From Belnapia arida (GTDB lineage Bacteria; Pseudomonadota; Alphaproteobacteria; Acetobacterales; Acetobacteraceae): a stretch of 64,000 nt of DNA. The stretch lies in assembly GCF_016773205.1 (NCBI RefSeq), contig NZ_JAETWB010000001.1, forward strand, positions 558,001-622,000, read 5' to 3'. Shown here in pieces: positions 28,899 to 37,109 of this stretch. Made by a program: the position numbers and the translations under genes. Positions within the stretch are counted from its first letter, which is position 1, and each line of letters starts with the position of its first letter. Below the pieces are notes generated by a model, which had not been told where the DNA came from, searched no databases, and saw only the letters and a program-made list of their open reading frames with translations.

Positions 28899-29882
28899 AT
28901 GGCTTCAGGGATCATCCGCCGGGGTGCGCTCCTCGGCGGCGCGTTGCTCGCGGGGCCCGCCATCGCTTACGGGCAGGGAACGCGGGCGCTTCGCTTCGGC
29001 CATGTCCAGCCGCCCGAGGGGGAGATCAACCGTGGCATCCTCCGGGCCGCGGAACTGCTGAAGGAGCGCTCCGGCGGCCGGCTGCGGATTGATAACTTCC
29101 CCTCCTCCCAGCTTGGCGGTGAGCGGGACATGCTGAGCCAGGTTTCCTCCGGCACGCTTGACCTCTGCATCACCGGCCCGGGCGTGCTCGGCTCCTGGGT
29201 GCGTCCGCTCTCCATCCTGGAGAGCCCCTTCCTCACCCGCGACTTCGCCCAGCTGCAGCGGATGTTCGAGCATCCGGCGGTGCAGGCGATGCGCCGCCAG
29301 CTCGCCGAGCAGCGCAGCATGCGGGTGCTCGCCCCCTGGTATTACGGCACCCGCCAGCTGACGACGCGCGACCGGCCCGTCGGCCTGCCCGAGGAGCTGA
29401 TGGGCCTCAAGATCCGCGTGCCCGAGGCGCCGCTTTTCCTCGACATGATGCGGACGCTCGGCGCCGCGCCGACGCCCATGTCGCTCGGCGAGGTCTATCT
29501 CTCGCTGCAGACGGGCGTGATCGACGGGCAGGAGAACCCTCTGCCGACCATCGCGGCGAACAAGTTCATGGAAGTCCAGAAATACGTGAACCTGACGGGG
29601 CATATCCTCGTCCCGCTGGTCCCGGTGCTGAGCGAGCAGAGCTGGACTGCCCTGCCGCCCGCCGACCGCGACCTTCTGGTCGCCGCGCTGAATGAAGGCG
29701 GCGCCCTCGGCGGCCAGCTGACGCGCGACAGCGAGCAGCGCCTCCGCGGCGAGTTCGAGGCGCGCGGCGCTGTCTTCGTCGACAGCGACCGCGCTGCCTT
29801 CCAGCGCGCCCTCGGCCCCATGTACGCCCGCTACGAGGAGGTCTGGGGGCGCGGCGTCCATGCCGCACTGCAAGCCCTGTGA
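28899..29882 (+). CDS. dctP: TRAP transporter periplasmic substrate-binding protein, DctP family
   Basis: A 327-residue binding protein. An N-terminal Tat/Sec-like signal (IRRGALLGGALLAGPAIAYG) is followed by the mature DctP fold, with LGGERDMLSQVSSGTLDL and the signature region FLDMMRTLGAAPTPMSLGEVYLSLQTGVIDGQ (residues about 178-210), including the Arg of KIRVPEAP that usually binds a carboxylate. It delivers an organic acid to the DctQ/DctM permease encoded next. A GGGGGAGGGAAGG-like purine tract precedes the ATG. The stop overlaps the GTG of the small permease. The adjacent hydantoinase suggests an N-carbamoyl or ureido acid as ligand, which is inference. Confidence 0.9.
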   Translation: MASGIIRRGALLGGALLAGPAIAYGQGTRALRFGHVQPPEGEINRGILRAAELLKERSGGRLRIDNFPSSQLGGERDMLSQVSSGTLDLCITGPGVLGSWVRPLSILESPFLTRDFAQLQRMFEHPAVQAMRRQLAEQRSMRVLAPWYYGTRQLTTRDRPVGLPEELMGLKIRVPEAPLFLDMMRTLGAAPTPMSLGEVYLSLQTGVIDGQENPLPTIAANKFMEVQKYVNLTGHILVPLVPVLSEQSWTALPPADRDLLVAALNEGGALGGQLTRDSEQRLRGEFEARGAVFVDSDRAAFQRALGPMYARYEEVWGRGVHAALQAL

Positions 29883-30373
29883 AGCTGCTGCGCCGGGCCG
29901 ATGAGGCGCTCTCCGTCCTGCTCGGCGTCGCGCTTTTCGCCGTGCTGATCTGGCAGGTGTTGACGCGCTACCTGCTCGGCGACCCGAGCGCCTATACCGA
30001 GGAAGCCGCGCGCTACCTCTATGTCGGCGTCGTCTTCTTCGGCGCCGCGGCGGCGGTCGGCGACCGCAGCCATATCGGCATGCCCTTCCTGGTGGAGCGC
30101 CTGTCGCCCGGCCCGCGCCTCGCCGTCTCGCTGCTCACCCAGGCGCTGACGCTCGCCTTCTGCGTCGCCATCATTTTCTGGGGCTGGCGCGCCGCCGCCC
30201 GCGAATGGGATCTTCCAAGCATGGCCATGGAAATCCCGACCGGCCTGGTGCTGGCCATCATCCCCACGGCCGCCGCCATCATGGCCGTGCGGACTCTGGC
30301 CTGCATGGCCGAGGATGTCCGTGCCTTCCGCCGCGGCGAGGTGTTGACCGCCTCCGCCGCCAGGGATTTTTGA
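29879..30373 (+). CDS. TRAP transporter small permease, DctQ family
   Basis: A 164-residue protein with four transmembrane helices (about 10-32, 45-62, 85-107 and 125-148). The DctQ core TEEAARYLYVGVVFFGAAAAV lies at about 41-61. It anchors the large DctM permease and contacts the binding protein. GTG start, overlapping the dctP stop (GTGA); the DctM gene follows after three bases. Confidence 0.88.
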   Translation: MKLLRRADEALSVLLGVALFAVLIWQVLTRYLLGDPSAYTEEAARYLYVGVVFFGAAAAVGDRSHIGMPFLVERLSPGPRLAVSLLTQALTLAFCVAIIFWGWRAAAREWDLPSMAMEIPTGLVLAIIPTAAAIMAVRTLACMAEDVRAFRRGEVLTASAARDF

Positions 30374-30376
30374 GGG

Positions 30377-31651
30377 ATGCTTGGCTTTTTCGGCGCCTGG
30401 CTCGGCCTCGTCGTCCTCGCCCAACCCGTTGCCTTCGCGCTCGGCGTCGTCGCCGTCGGCTGGCTGATGCTGGAAGGCGCGCCGATGATCACCGCGCCGC
30501 AGCGCCTGATGGCCGGTGCCGACAATTTTGCGCTGCTCGCCGTGCCCTTCTTCGTCCTCGCCGGCAACCTGATGAACACTTCGGGCGTCACGGACCGCAT
30601 CTACGGCTTCGCCTCCGCCATGGTCGGGCATTTTCGCGGCGGGCTGGGGCATGTGAACATCCTTGGCTCCGTCATCTTCTCCGGCATGTCGGGCAGCGCC
30701 GTCGCCGATGCGGGCGGGCTCGGCGCGCTCGAGATCAAGGCCATGGTGAAGGAGGGCTACCGGCCCGAATTCGCAGGCGCCCTGACGGCGGCCTCCTGCG
30801 TCGTCGGGCCGATCATCCCGCCTTCCATCCCGCTCGTTCTCTATGCGGTGATCTCCAACACCTCGATCGGCCGGCTCTTCCTCGGCGGCATCATCCCCGG
30901 CCTCGTCATCGGCGCCGCGCTGATGGCCTATGTCTGGTACGTAGCGGGGAAGGAGGGCTTCCCTCGTGGCCGCCGCCACACATGGGCCGAGCGCGGCCAG
31001 GCCGCCGCCTGTGCCTTCCTCCCTCTGCTGACGCCGGCCATCATCCTCGGCGGCATGTTCGGCGGCATCTTCACCGCGACCGAGGCCGCGGCCGTCGCCG
31101 CCCTTTACGCGCTGCTGCTCGGCACCGTGGTCTACCAGGAGCTTGGCTGGCGTCAGCTCGTCCAGGTTTTCCGCGAAAGCATGAACACCACGGCGACGGT
31201 CGCCTTCATCGTCTGCGCTGCAACGCTGTTCAACTGGGTCCTGGCCCGTGAGCGCGTGCCGCAGCAGGTGGCCGAACTCCTGCTCGGCGTCACGGACGAC
31301 CCGATGCTGATGCTCTTGCTCATCAACCTGCTGCTCTTCTTCCTCGGCATGTTCATGGAGGCGCTGGCCATCATGGTGCTGACCGTCCCCGTGCTGATGC
31401 CGGTGGTGACGCAGCTCGGCATCGACCCGGTGCATTTCGGCATGGTGATCACCCTCAACCTGATGCTCGGCCTGCTGCATCCGCCGATGGGCATCGGCCT
31501 CTTCGTCGTGGCAAAGGTCGGCAACATCCCCTACGGCAAGCTGGCCTGGGCCACGCTGCCCTTCTTCATCCCGCTGATCGGCGCCCTCGTCCTGCTGACG
31601 ATCTTCCCGCAGATCACCCTGGTGCTTCCGAACCTCGTCTACGGCTCCTAG
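30377..31651 (+). CDS. TRAP transporter large permease, DctM family
   Basis: A 424-residue membrane protein with about twelve hydrophobic helices, forming the sodium-driven transport channel. Family landmarks include FALLAVPFFVLAGNLMN, SGMSGSAVADAGGLG, PPSIPLVLYAVISNTS and the C-terminal LLHPPMGIGLFVV. Length is normal. It is followed after 37 bases by the dihydropyrimidinase-type gene, so uptake and ring or amide hydrolysis are probably co-expressed. Confidence 0.92.
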   Translation: MLGFFGAWLGLVVLAQPVAFALGVVAVGWLMLEGAPMITAPQRLMAGADNFALLAVPFFVLAGNLMNTSGVTDRIYGFASAMVGHFRGGLGHVNILGSVIFSGMSGSAVADAGGLGALEIKAMVKEGYRPEFAGALTAASCVVGPIIPPSIPLVLYAVISNTSIGRLFLGGIIPGLVIGAALMAYVWYVAGKEGFPRGRRHTWAERGQAAACAFLPLLTPAIILGGMFGGIFTATEAAAVAALYALLLGTVVYQELGWRQLVQVFRESMNTTATVAFIVCAATLFNWVLARERVPQQVAELLLGVTDDPMLMLLLINLLLFFLGMFMEALAIMVLTVPVLMPVVTQLGIDPVHFGMVITLNLMLGLLHPPMGIGLFVVAKVGNIPYGKLAWATLPFFIPLIGALVLLTIFPQITLVLPNLVYGS

Positions 31652-31688
31652 ACTGGCCCTCTGGTAGGCAACCCGGAGGAGAGGGCGG

Positions 31689-33170
31689 ATGGCCGAATAC
31701 GATCTCGTAGTACGCGGCGGGCAGGTTGCCGGCGGCTTCGGCACCATGCGCTGCGACATCGGCATTCGCGGCGGCCGCATCGTGGCGCTGGCCGAAAGCA
31801 TCACGGATGGCACGGCGACGCTCGACGCCGGCGGCCTGCTGGTCCTGCCCGGCGGCGTCGACAGCCACTGCCACATCGAGGAGCCGGCCCGTGGCGGCTA
31901 TGTCGGCACCGGCGGCGACCTCGCAGTCACGGTGAACGAGGAGAGCTTCCGCACCGCCAGCACCTCCGCCTTCGCCGGCGGCACCACCAGCGTCGTTTGC
32001 TTCGTCCCACAGTGGAAGGGCGAGGGCATCCTCCCCCGCCTCGCCGACTACGAGCAGCGCGCGGCGAGGGGAATGCTAGACTACAGCTTCCACCAGATCA
32101 TCAGCGACCCGACCGACGAGGTGCTGGAGCGCGAGGTGCCTCAGATCGTCGCCAGGGGGATCCGCAGCCTCAAGGTCTTCCTCACCTACGAGCCGCTGCA
32201 CCTAAGCGACGAGCAATTCCTCAAGGTGCTGGTGACGGCCCGCCGCCATGGCTGCCTCGTCACCGTCCATTGCGAAAACTACGCCGCTATCAAGTGGCGC
32301 ACCGAGATGCTGATGAAGGCCGGGATGACCGGGCCGAAATACCATGCCTGGTCGCGCCCCGTCGTCGTAGAGCGCGAGGCGACGCACCGCGCCATCGCCC
32401 TGGCCGAGCTCGTGGACCAGCCCATCCAAGTCTTCCATGTCAGCTGCGCCGAGGCGGCGGAGGAAATCGCCCGCGCCCAGCATCGCGGACTCAAGGTCTG
32501 GGGCGAGACCTGCCCGCAATACCTGACGCTGACGGCGGCCGACATGGACCGCCCCGGCTTCAAGGGCGCCGCCTATATGTGCTCGCCGAGTCCGCGCACG
32601 GTGGAGGAGCAAGCCCGCATCTGGGAGATGATCCGCCGCGGCACGCTCGATGTCGTCTCCTCCGACCATTGCGGCTTCTCGATGGGCGGCGAGGCGGGCA
32701 AGGCGGCGAATGGCCGCGATGCCCCCTTCCGTGACATCCCGAACGGCATCCCGGGCCTCGCCGCCCGGCTGCCGATCCTGTTCAGCGAGGGGGTCTCGAA
32801 GGGTCGCATCTCCCTCGACCACTTCGTCCGGCTGACGGCGACCAACCCGGCGCGGCTGATGGGCCTCGCCCCGCGCAAGGGCGTCATCGCCATCGGGGCC
32901 GACGCTGACCTCGCCCTCTGGGATCCGAAGAAGAAGGCGGTCATTAAGAATCCGTTGATGCAACATGCTATCGACTACACCCCTTACGAGGGGCTGGAGG
33001 TCACCGGTTGGCCGGTGGCGACGATCCGGCGAGGCGAGGTGGTGATGCGCGACGGCGTGGTGCAGGCCGAACCGGGCAGCGGGCAGTTCCTGCCCCGCGC
33101 GCCCTATGACTTCATCGCCCCGCGCGGCGTGCTGGCGGACGGCTTCGACGCCGCCCCCGCGCCGTCGTGA
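31689..33170 (+). CDS. Dihydropyrimidinase/hydantoinase-family cyclic amidohydrolase
   Basis: A 493-residue amidohydrolase with the complete dinuclear site: H60-C-H62 in DSHCHIEEP, carbamylated K162 in IRSLKVFLTYE, H194 in TVHCENY, H250 in FHVSCAEAAEE and D326 in SSDHCGFS. The family opens dihydropyrimidines or hydantoins to N-carbamoyl amino acids. It lies directly downstream of a TRAP transporter and its end overlaps the next small gene, indicating use of an imported ureide or cyclic amide. A purine-rich GGAGGAGAGGG tract precedes the ATG. D-hydantoinase versus dihydropyrimidinase cannot be separated by eye. Confidence 0.88.
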   Translation: MAEYDLVVRGGQVAGGFGTMRCDIGIRGGRIVALAESITDGTATLDAGGLLVLPGGVDSHCHIEEPARGGYVGTGGDLAVTVNEESFRTASTSAFAGGTTSVVCFVPQWKGEGILPRLADYEQRAARGMLDYSFHQIISDPTDEVLEREVPQIVARGIRSLKVFLTYEPLHLSDEQFLKVLVTARRHGCLVTVHCENYAAIKWRTEMLMKAGMTGPKYHAWSRPVVVEREATHRAIALAELVDQPIQVFHVSCAEAAEEIARAQHRGLKVWGETCPQYLTLTAADMDRPGFKGAAYMCSPSPRTVEEQARIWEMIRRGTLDVVSSDHCGFSMGGEAGKAANGRDAPFRDIPNGIPGLAARLPILFSEGVSKGRISLDHFVRLTATNPARLMGLAPRKGVIAIGADADLALWDPKKKAVIKNPLMQHAIDYTPYEGLEVTGWPVATIRRGEVVMRDGVVQAEPGSGQFLPRAPYDFIAPRGVLADGFDAAPAPS

Positions 33171-33529
33171 TCCCCTCGGAGCCGGACTACACCGCCTATA
33201 ACGCGGCCGACGAGCCCTGGCGCATCGCCCGCCTCATCCGCACCGATGGCCGCGTCCGCGAGTTGCTGCGGATCATGACGGCGGAGTCGCCGGTCGGCGA
33301 GGGCAGCGAGGGCGAGCGCATCTGGGCCGCCCATGTCATCCGCTTGCATGACGAACGTGGCCTGCTGGAGGCGCATTGCACCGCCGCCCTCGGCGGCTCC
33401 GGCTGGCTTCCGGTCATCGCCCTGGCACTGGCCCGCGCCTGGGACGGCGAGGACGAGCAGGCCATCGCCTTCCTCGTCGAGGGCGAGACCCTGCCCTGGC
33501 CGCTGGACTCGATCCTGCTGGCGCCCTGA
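33167..33529 (+). CDS. Conserved-looking hypothetical protein in the TRAP/hydantoinase operon
   Basis: A 120-residue acidic protein I do not recognise. It starts at a GTG overlapping the hydantoinase stop (GTGA), has no signal peptide or membrane segment, and is rich in Trp, Glu and Ala (EPWRIARLIRTDGRVRELLR; WLPVIALALARAWDGEDEQ). Its codon use and GC are like its neighbours, and the overlap suggests it is really translated with the operon. It ends three bases before the convergent AlkA gene. Confidence 0.65.
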   Translation: MIPSEPDYTAYNAADEPWRIARLIRTDGRVRELLRIMTAESPVGEGSEGERIWAAHVIRLHDERGLLEAHCTAALGGSGWLPVIALALARAWDGEDEQAIAFLVEGETLPWPLDSILLAP

Positions 33530-33532
33530 GTC

Positions 33533-34207
33533 TCAGCCATCCTCCACCGCAGGCCGTCCGGTGACGAAGCGCCAATGGTGCCAGAGCAGCCGCGCGGCGA
33601 GCGAGCGCCATGGTGCCCAGCCCTCGGCCAGCACGGCGAGCGCCTTCGGCCCCGGCCGTGCCGGGAGGCCGAGCAGATGCGCCGCGCTCGCCGCCAGCGC
33701 CAAGTCGCCGGCAGGAAAGACATCCGGCCGCTGCTCGGCGAAGAGCAGGTGGACCGCCGCCGTCCAGGGGCCGAGGCCCTTCACCGCCGCGATATGGGCG
33801 ACCGCCTCCGCATCGCTCATCGCGGGCAAGGCGATGAAGTCGAGCCGGCCTTCGAGGCAAGCCGCGGCGAGCGAGCGGGCATGCGCCGCCTTGGGCCGGG
33901 AGAGGCCGGCGATGCCGCAGAGCGTCGCATCGTCCATCGCCAGCAACCCGGCGGGATCAAGCGCATCGGGCAGGGCCGCCAGCCGGCGCCAGATGGCCGC
34001 CGCCGCCTGATTGCTGATCTGCTGACCGCAGATGGCACGGAGCAGGCCAGGGAAGCCGGGCTGGCGGATGCGCCAGGGGAGCGGCCCGGCCGCCGCCTCG
34101 ATCGCACCGAGGCGCGGATCGGCGGCGGCCAGGGCCGCGAGCCCTTCCCTCGCCCAGGGGGGTAGGGCGGGGAAGGGTAGCGGGGATGGGGAGGAGGGTG
34201 AGGCCAT
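33533..34207 (-). CDS. DNA-3-methyladenine glycosylase II (AlkA-like HhH-GPD)
   Basis: A 224-residue base-excision glycosylase. It has the family start LLRAICGQQISNQAAAAIW, the helix-hairpin-helix IAAVKGLGPWTAAVHLL and catalytic D168 in FPAGDLALA. It removes alkylated purines from DNA. Compact size is typical of alphaproteobacterial AlkA without the N-terminal regulatory part. The gene runs divergently from the OmpR-type regulator, sharing a 198-base upstream region, and converges with the hypothetical gene before it. The first 15 residues (Ser/Pro-rich) are unsupported, and a later start is possible. Confidence 0.88.
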   Translation of the reverse strand: MASPSSPSPLPFPALPPWAREGLAALAAADPRLGAIEAAAGPLPWRIRQPGFPGLLRAICGQQISNQAAAAIWRRLAALPDALDPAGLLAMDDATLCGIAGLSRPKAAHARSLAAACLEGRLDFIALPAMSDAEAVAHIAAVKGLGPWTAAVHLLFAEQRPDVFPAGDLALAASAAHLLGLPARPGPKALAVLAEGWAPWRSLAARLLWHHWRFVTGRPAVEDG

Positions 34208-34314
34208 CCCCGCCGCCTATACCCATCGGCGACCGGGATGGGGAAGCCGGCCGCCTGGGCTCCTCTGAAACTGCCCCCCGGATGTTGCTGCGGGAATGCC
34301 CGTGTCGTGCCGAA

Positions 34315-34359
34315 TTGCAACGGCTTGCAACCAGGGCGGCTTCGGCAACTTGGCGCAAC
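34315..34359 (+). promoter_or_regulatory. Tandem GCAAC direct-repeat array (candidate OmpR-family operator)
   Basis: GCAAC occurs four times in the same orientation, at 34317, 34327, 34345 and 34355. Each pair is spaced exactly ten bases start to start, the spacing at which OmpR/PhoB-type dimers bind head to tail on one DNA face. The first pair extends to TTGCAAC-GGC-TTGCAAC. The array lies 47-91 bases upstream of the ATG of the response regulator at 34406 and in the divergent gap with alkA, so autoregulation is the natural reading. A reverse-orientation GTTGC is at 34284. Confidence 0.55.
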
Positions 34360-34405
34360 AACATCCTGCGCGGAATGGCGCCGGGCGCGCTATGTTACAA
34401 AGGCC

Positions 34406-35125
34406 ATGGAACCCCAGCCTCATATCCTGGTCGTCGATGACGACCGCGAGATCCGCGACCTCCTCTCGAAATTCCTCGAGCGCCAGGGCATGCGCGTCGC
34501 CGCCGCCCGGGACGCGAAGGAGGCCCGCCGCCTCTGGCCGCTTGGGCGCTACCACCTGGTGGTGCTCGACCTCATGCTGCCCGGCGAGAGCGGCCTCGAC
34601 TTCGCCAAATGGCTGCGCGCGCAGGGCGACGTGCCGATCGTCATGCTGACCGCCATGGCGGACGAAACGGACCGCATCGTCGGGCTGGAGCTCGGCGCCG
34701 ACGACTATCTCAGCAAGCCCTTCAATCCGCGGGAGCTGCTGGCACGGGTGCGGGCCGTGCTGCGCCGCGCTTCGAGCGAGGCGGGGGCGCCATCGGCGGC
34801 CCCGGCCAAGTCCATCCGCTTCGGCGGCTGGACGCTGGAGCCTTCGCGGCGCCGCCTACTCAATCCGGACGGGGCCGAGGTGCCGCTTACGGGCGGGGAG
34901 TACGAACTGCTGCAGGTGCTGGTGGAGCGGCCGAACCGTGTGCTCACCCGCGACATGCTGATGGACCTGCTGCGGGGCCGCCAGGCGGGCCCCTTCGACC
35001 GGGCGATCGACGTCGCCGTCTCCCGGCTGCGGCGGAAGCTCGAGGATGACGGGCGCAACCCGAGCCTCATCAAGACGGTGCGCGGCGGCGGCTATGTGCT
35101 GGCCGCGACGGTGGAGCGCAATTGA
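34406..35125 (+). CDS. OmpR-family response regulator
   Basis: A 239-residue regulator: receiver domain 8-120 with VVDDD acidic pocket, phosphoacceptor D55 in VVLDLMLPGE and K104 in YLSKPFNP; then a C-terminal winged helix at about 140-235 (LTGGEYELLQVLVERPNRVL, IDVAVSRLRRKLEDDG, VRGGGYVLA). The start at 34406 gives the canonical short N-terminus. A TATGTT hexamer at 34391 is so close to the ATG that the message may be nearly leaderless. The gene overlaps its cognate kinase (TTG start inside the stop region). Upstream GCAAC repeats are probable binding sites. Confidence 0.92.
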   Translation: MEPQPHILVVDDDREIRDLLSKFLERQGMRVAAARDAKEARRLWPLGRYHLVVLDLMLPGESGLDFAKWLRAQGDVPIVMLTAMADETDRIVGLELGADDYLSKPFNPRELLARVRAVLRRASSEAGAPSAAPAKSIRFGGWTLEPSRRRLLNPDGAEVPLTGGEYELLQVLVERPNRVLTRDMLMDLLRGRQAGPFDRAIDVAVSRLRRKLEDDGRNPSLIKTVRGGGYVLAATVERN

Positions 35126-36498
35126 GCGCCACCAGCCCGACCGCGCCCTGGCGCTTCTGGCCCCGGAGCCTCGCCGGGCGGACGGCGCTGGTCTTGCTGC
35201 TGGCGCTCACCGCCGTCCAGGCGGCGGGGCTGACCATCCATGCGCTGGACCGCGTCGACCTCCAGCGCTTCGCCCAGGCGCGGGAGATCTCGGCGCGGTC
35301 GATCAGCGCCTGGCGCACGGTCATCCTCGCGCCGGCGGACCGGCGCGGCCAGATGTTGGCTGAGCTGGAGCTGCCGCAGGGGCTGGAGGCGACGCTCGAC
35401 GAGAAGCCGCTCGCCCGGCTGGACCAGCCGCCGGTCCCGCCGCCCATCGCGCGGATGCTCCGGCTAGAGCAGCTCATAAGCGGGTCGCCGCGCTTCCGGC
35501 CGCGCGAGGTGCTGACCTCCTGGGGCGAGCGCGGGCCGCTCTTTTTCGTCAGCCTCCGCCTGCCGAGCGGGGAGTGGCTGAACCTCCGCATCACCCTGCC
35601 GCCGCCGCGGCCCTGGCATTCGGAGACCTTCCTCATCGCCTTCTTCGCCATGACGCTGGCGGCGGGGTTGCTGATCAATTGGGCCGTGCGGCGGCTGACC
35701 CGGCCGGTGCGGCTGCTGGCCGAGGCGGCGGAGCGCCTGGGACGCGACGTCAACGCGCCTCCCATGCCGGAGCGCGGCCCGACCGAGGTAGCCAAGGCGG
35801 CGCATGCCTTCAACACCATGGCGGAGCGCATCCGCCGCTTCGTCGGCGACCGGACGCAGATGCTGGCGGCCATAGGTCACGACCTGCGGACGCCGATCAC
35901 CCGGCTGCGCCTCCGCGCGGAGTTCATGGACGACGACGAGCAGCGGCGGAAGATGTTGGCCGATCTCGACGAGATGGAGGCGATGGTGGCGGCGACCCTC
36001 GCCTTCGCCCGGGACGATTCGGCGGGCGAGCCGACCGTTGCGCTCGACCTCGCAGCCCTCTGCCGCACGGTGCTGGACGAGGCGGCGGATGCGCGGCCGG
36101 ACCTTGCGGAGGCGATCGGCTATAGCGGACCGGAGCGGCTCGCGGTCCAGGCACGGCCGGTGGCGCTGAAGCGGGCGCTCGCCAACCTGGTCGGCAATGC
36201 GCTGGCCTATGGCGGGGCGGCGCGGCTGGCACTGACCGGACCCGAGGCGCCGAGAGGACCAGGGGGAGGGATCGTGCGGCTGGCGGTGGAGGATGAGGGG
36301 CCGGGCATCCCGGACGACCAGTTGGAGGCGGTATTCCAACCCTTCCGCCGTCTGGAGGCGAGCCGAAACCGGGAGACGGGCGGGACGGGGCTCGGCCTTC
36401 CGATCGCGCGCAACATCTTCCGGGCGCATGGCGGGGATGTGGTGCTGCGAAACCGCAAGGGAGGCGGGCTGGTGGCGCTGGCGACGCTGCCCGGGTGA
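35122..36498 (+). CDS. EnvZ-type membrane sensor histidine kinase
   Basis: A 458-residue kinase partner of the preceding regulator. It has a first membrane helix at about 12-36 and a periplasmic sensor of roughly 130 residues. A second helix near 168-190 leads to a HAMP domain (RRLTRPVRLLAEAAERLG), followed by the HisKA box with H253 in AAIGHDLRTPITRL. The HATPase part has N, G1 and G2 boxes (NLVGNALAYGG, DEGPGIP, GGTGLGLPIA). The TTG start overlaps the regulator stop by four bases. Signal unknown. The proline-rich sensor and HAMP arrangement resemble the EnvZ/RstB group. Confidence 0.92.
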   Translation: MSATSPTAPWRFWPRSLAGRTALVLLLALTAVQAAGLTIHALDRVDLQRFAQAREISARSISAWRTVILAPADRRGQMLAELELPQGLEATLDEKPLARLDQPPVPPPIARMLRLEQLISGSPRFRPREVLTSWGERGPLFFVSLRLPSGEWLNLRITLPPPRPWHSETFLIAFFAMTLAAGLLINWAVRRLTRPVRLLAEAAERLGRDVNAPPMPERGPTEVAKAAHAFNTMAERIRRFVGDRTQMLAAIGHDLRTPITRLRLRAEFMDDDEQRRKMLADLDEMEAMVAATLAFARDDSAGEPTVALDLAALCRTVLDEAADARPDLAEAIGYSGPERLAVQARPVALKRALANLVGNALAYGGAARLALTGPEAPRGPGGGIVRLAVEDEGPGIPDDQLEAVFQPFRRLEASRNRETGGTGLGLPIARNIFRAHGGDVVLRNRKGGGLVALATLPG

Positions 36499-36569
36499 GC
36501 GACGATCCGGCAGCTTTCGGACAAACCCTACCAGTCGGCCGGCGGGAACCGTCCTCAGCGGAGAAAGCG

Positions 36570-36621
36570 TCAAAGAGCAAGGACTTTGATCCTATACTTG
36601 CCGGTGCGGAAAAGCAAGGAC
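36570..36621 (+). promoter_or_regulatory. AT-rich leader with a TATACT -10-like box flanked by AGCAAGGAC repeats
   Basis: In the gap before the small HTH gene, a TATACT hexamer lies at 36593-36598. The nine-base direct repeat AGCAAGGAC occurs at 36576-36584 and 36613-36621, bracketing it. This is the most AT-rich stretch nearby. The placement suggests a promoter with an overlapping operator, possibly for autoregulation by the HTH protein at 36660. No good -35 was found. Confidence 0.3.
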
Positions 36622-36659
36622 AGCGGGAAACCAGCCGCTCGCCCGTGCGTCGCCTGTGC

Positions 36660-37091
36660 ATGGAGGATGATGCCGCGCCGCCCATGGTGGAGTTGATCGA
36701 GGGGCGCCTCGAACGGGTGGGCCTGACCCCGGAGGAGGCAAGCCGGGCCGCCGGCCTTGCACCGGATTTCCTCGACCGGCTGCGCGAGGGGCGGGTGGCG
36801 GTGCCGCGGGGCGAGCGGCTGCGGCGGCTGGCCGAGGCCCTCTTCACTTCCGTCTCCTATCTCGTCGGGCTCGACCCGGATGTGCCGCCGCCGGCCGAGT
36901 GGCTGGAGGAGGAGCAGGGCTCGCTCGGCCTGCTGGCCGGCGACGAGGAGGGGTTGCTGCGCGCCTATCGGAAGCTGGAGTTCAGCGCCAAGGCAGCGGT
37001 GCTGCTGGTAGTGCGCCGGATGGCCGGACCGGAGGAGGCGCCTGATGCGGTGCCCGCCAGGCAGGTCCGGCCGGGCCGGAGCCGTTCATGA
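36660..37091 (+). CDS. Small helix-turn-helix transcriptional regulator
   Basis: A 143-residue protein with an XRE/lambda-repressor-like HTH at about 9-70 (GLTPEEASRAAGLAPDFLDR then RLRRLAEALFTSVSYLVGLD), followed by a helical tail that could dimerise. The start is uncertain: ATG 36660 is taken, ATG 36684 is also possible, and neither has a good ribosome site. The last 15 residues are basic and low complexity. It is 161 bases after the sensor kinase and has its own AT-rich leader, so it is probably a separate transcript. Targets unknown. Confidence 0.72.
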   Translation: MEDDAAPPMVELIEGRLERVGLTPEEASRAAGLAPDFLDRLREGRVAVPRGERLRRLAEALFTSVSYLVGLDPDVPPPAEWLEEEQGSLGLLAGDEEGLLRAYRKLEFSAKAAVLLVVRRMAGPEEAPDAVPARQVRPGRSRS

Positions 37092-37109
37092 TGCGCAGGG
37101 GCTGCCCGG

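Noticed and set aside
36546-36571. GGAAC followed by CGTC after 18 bases
   Set aside because: Spacing and -10 both off the EcfG consensus.
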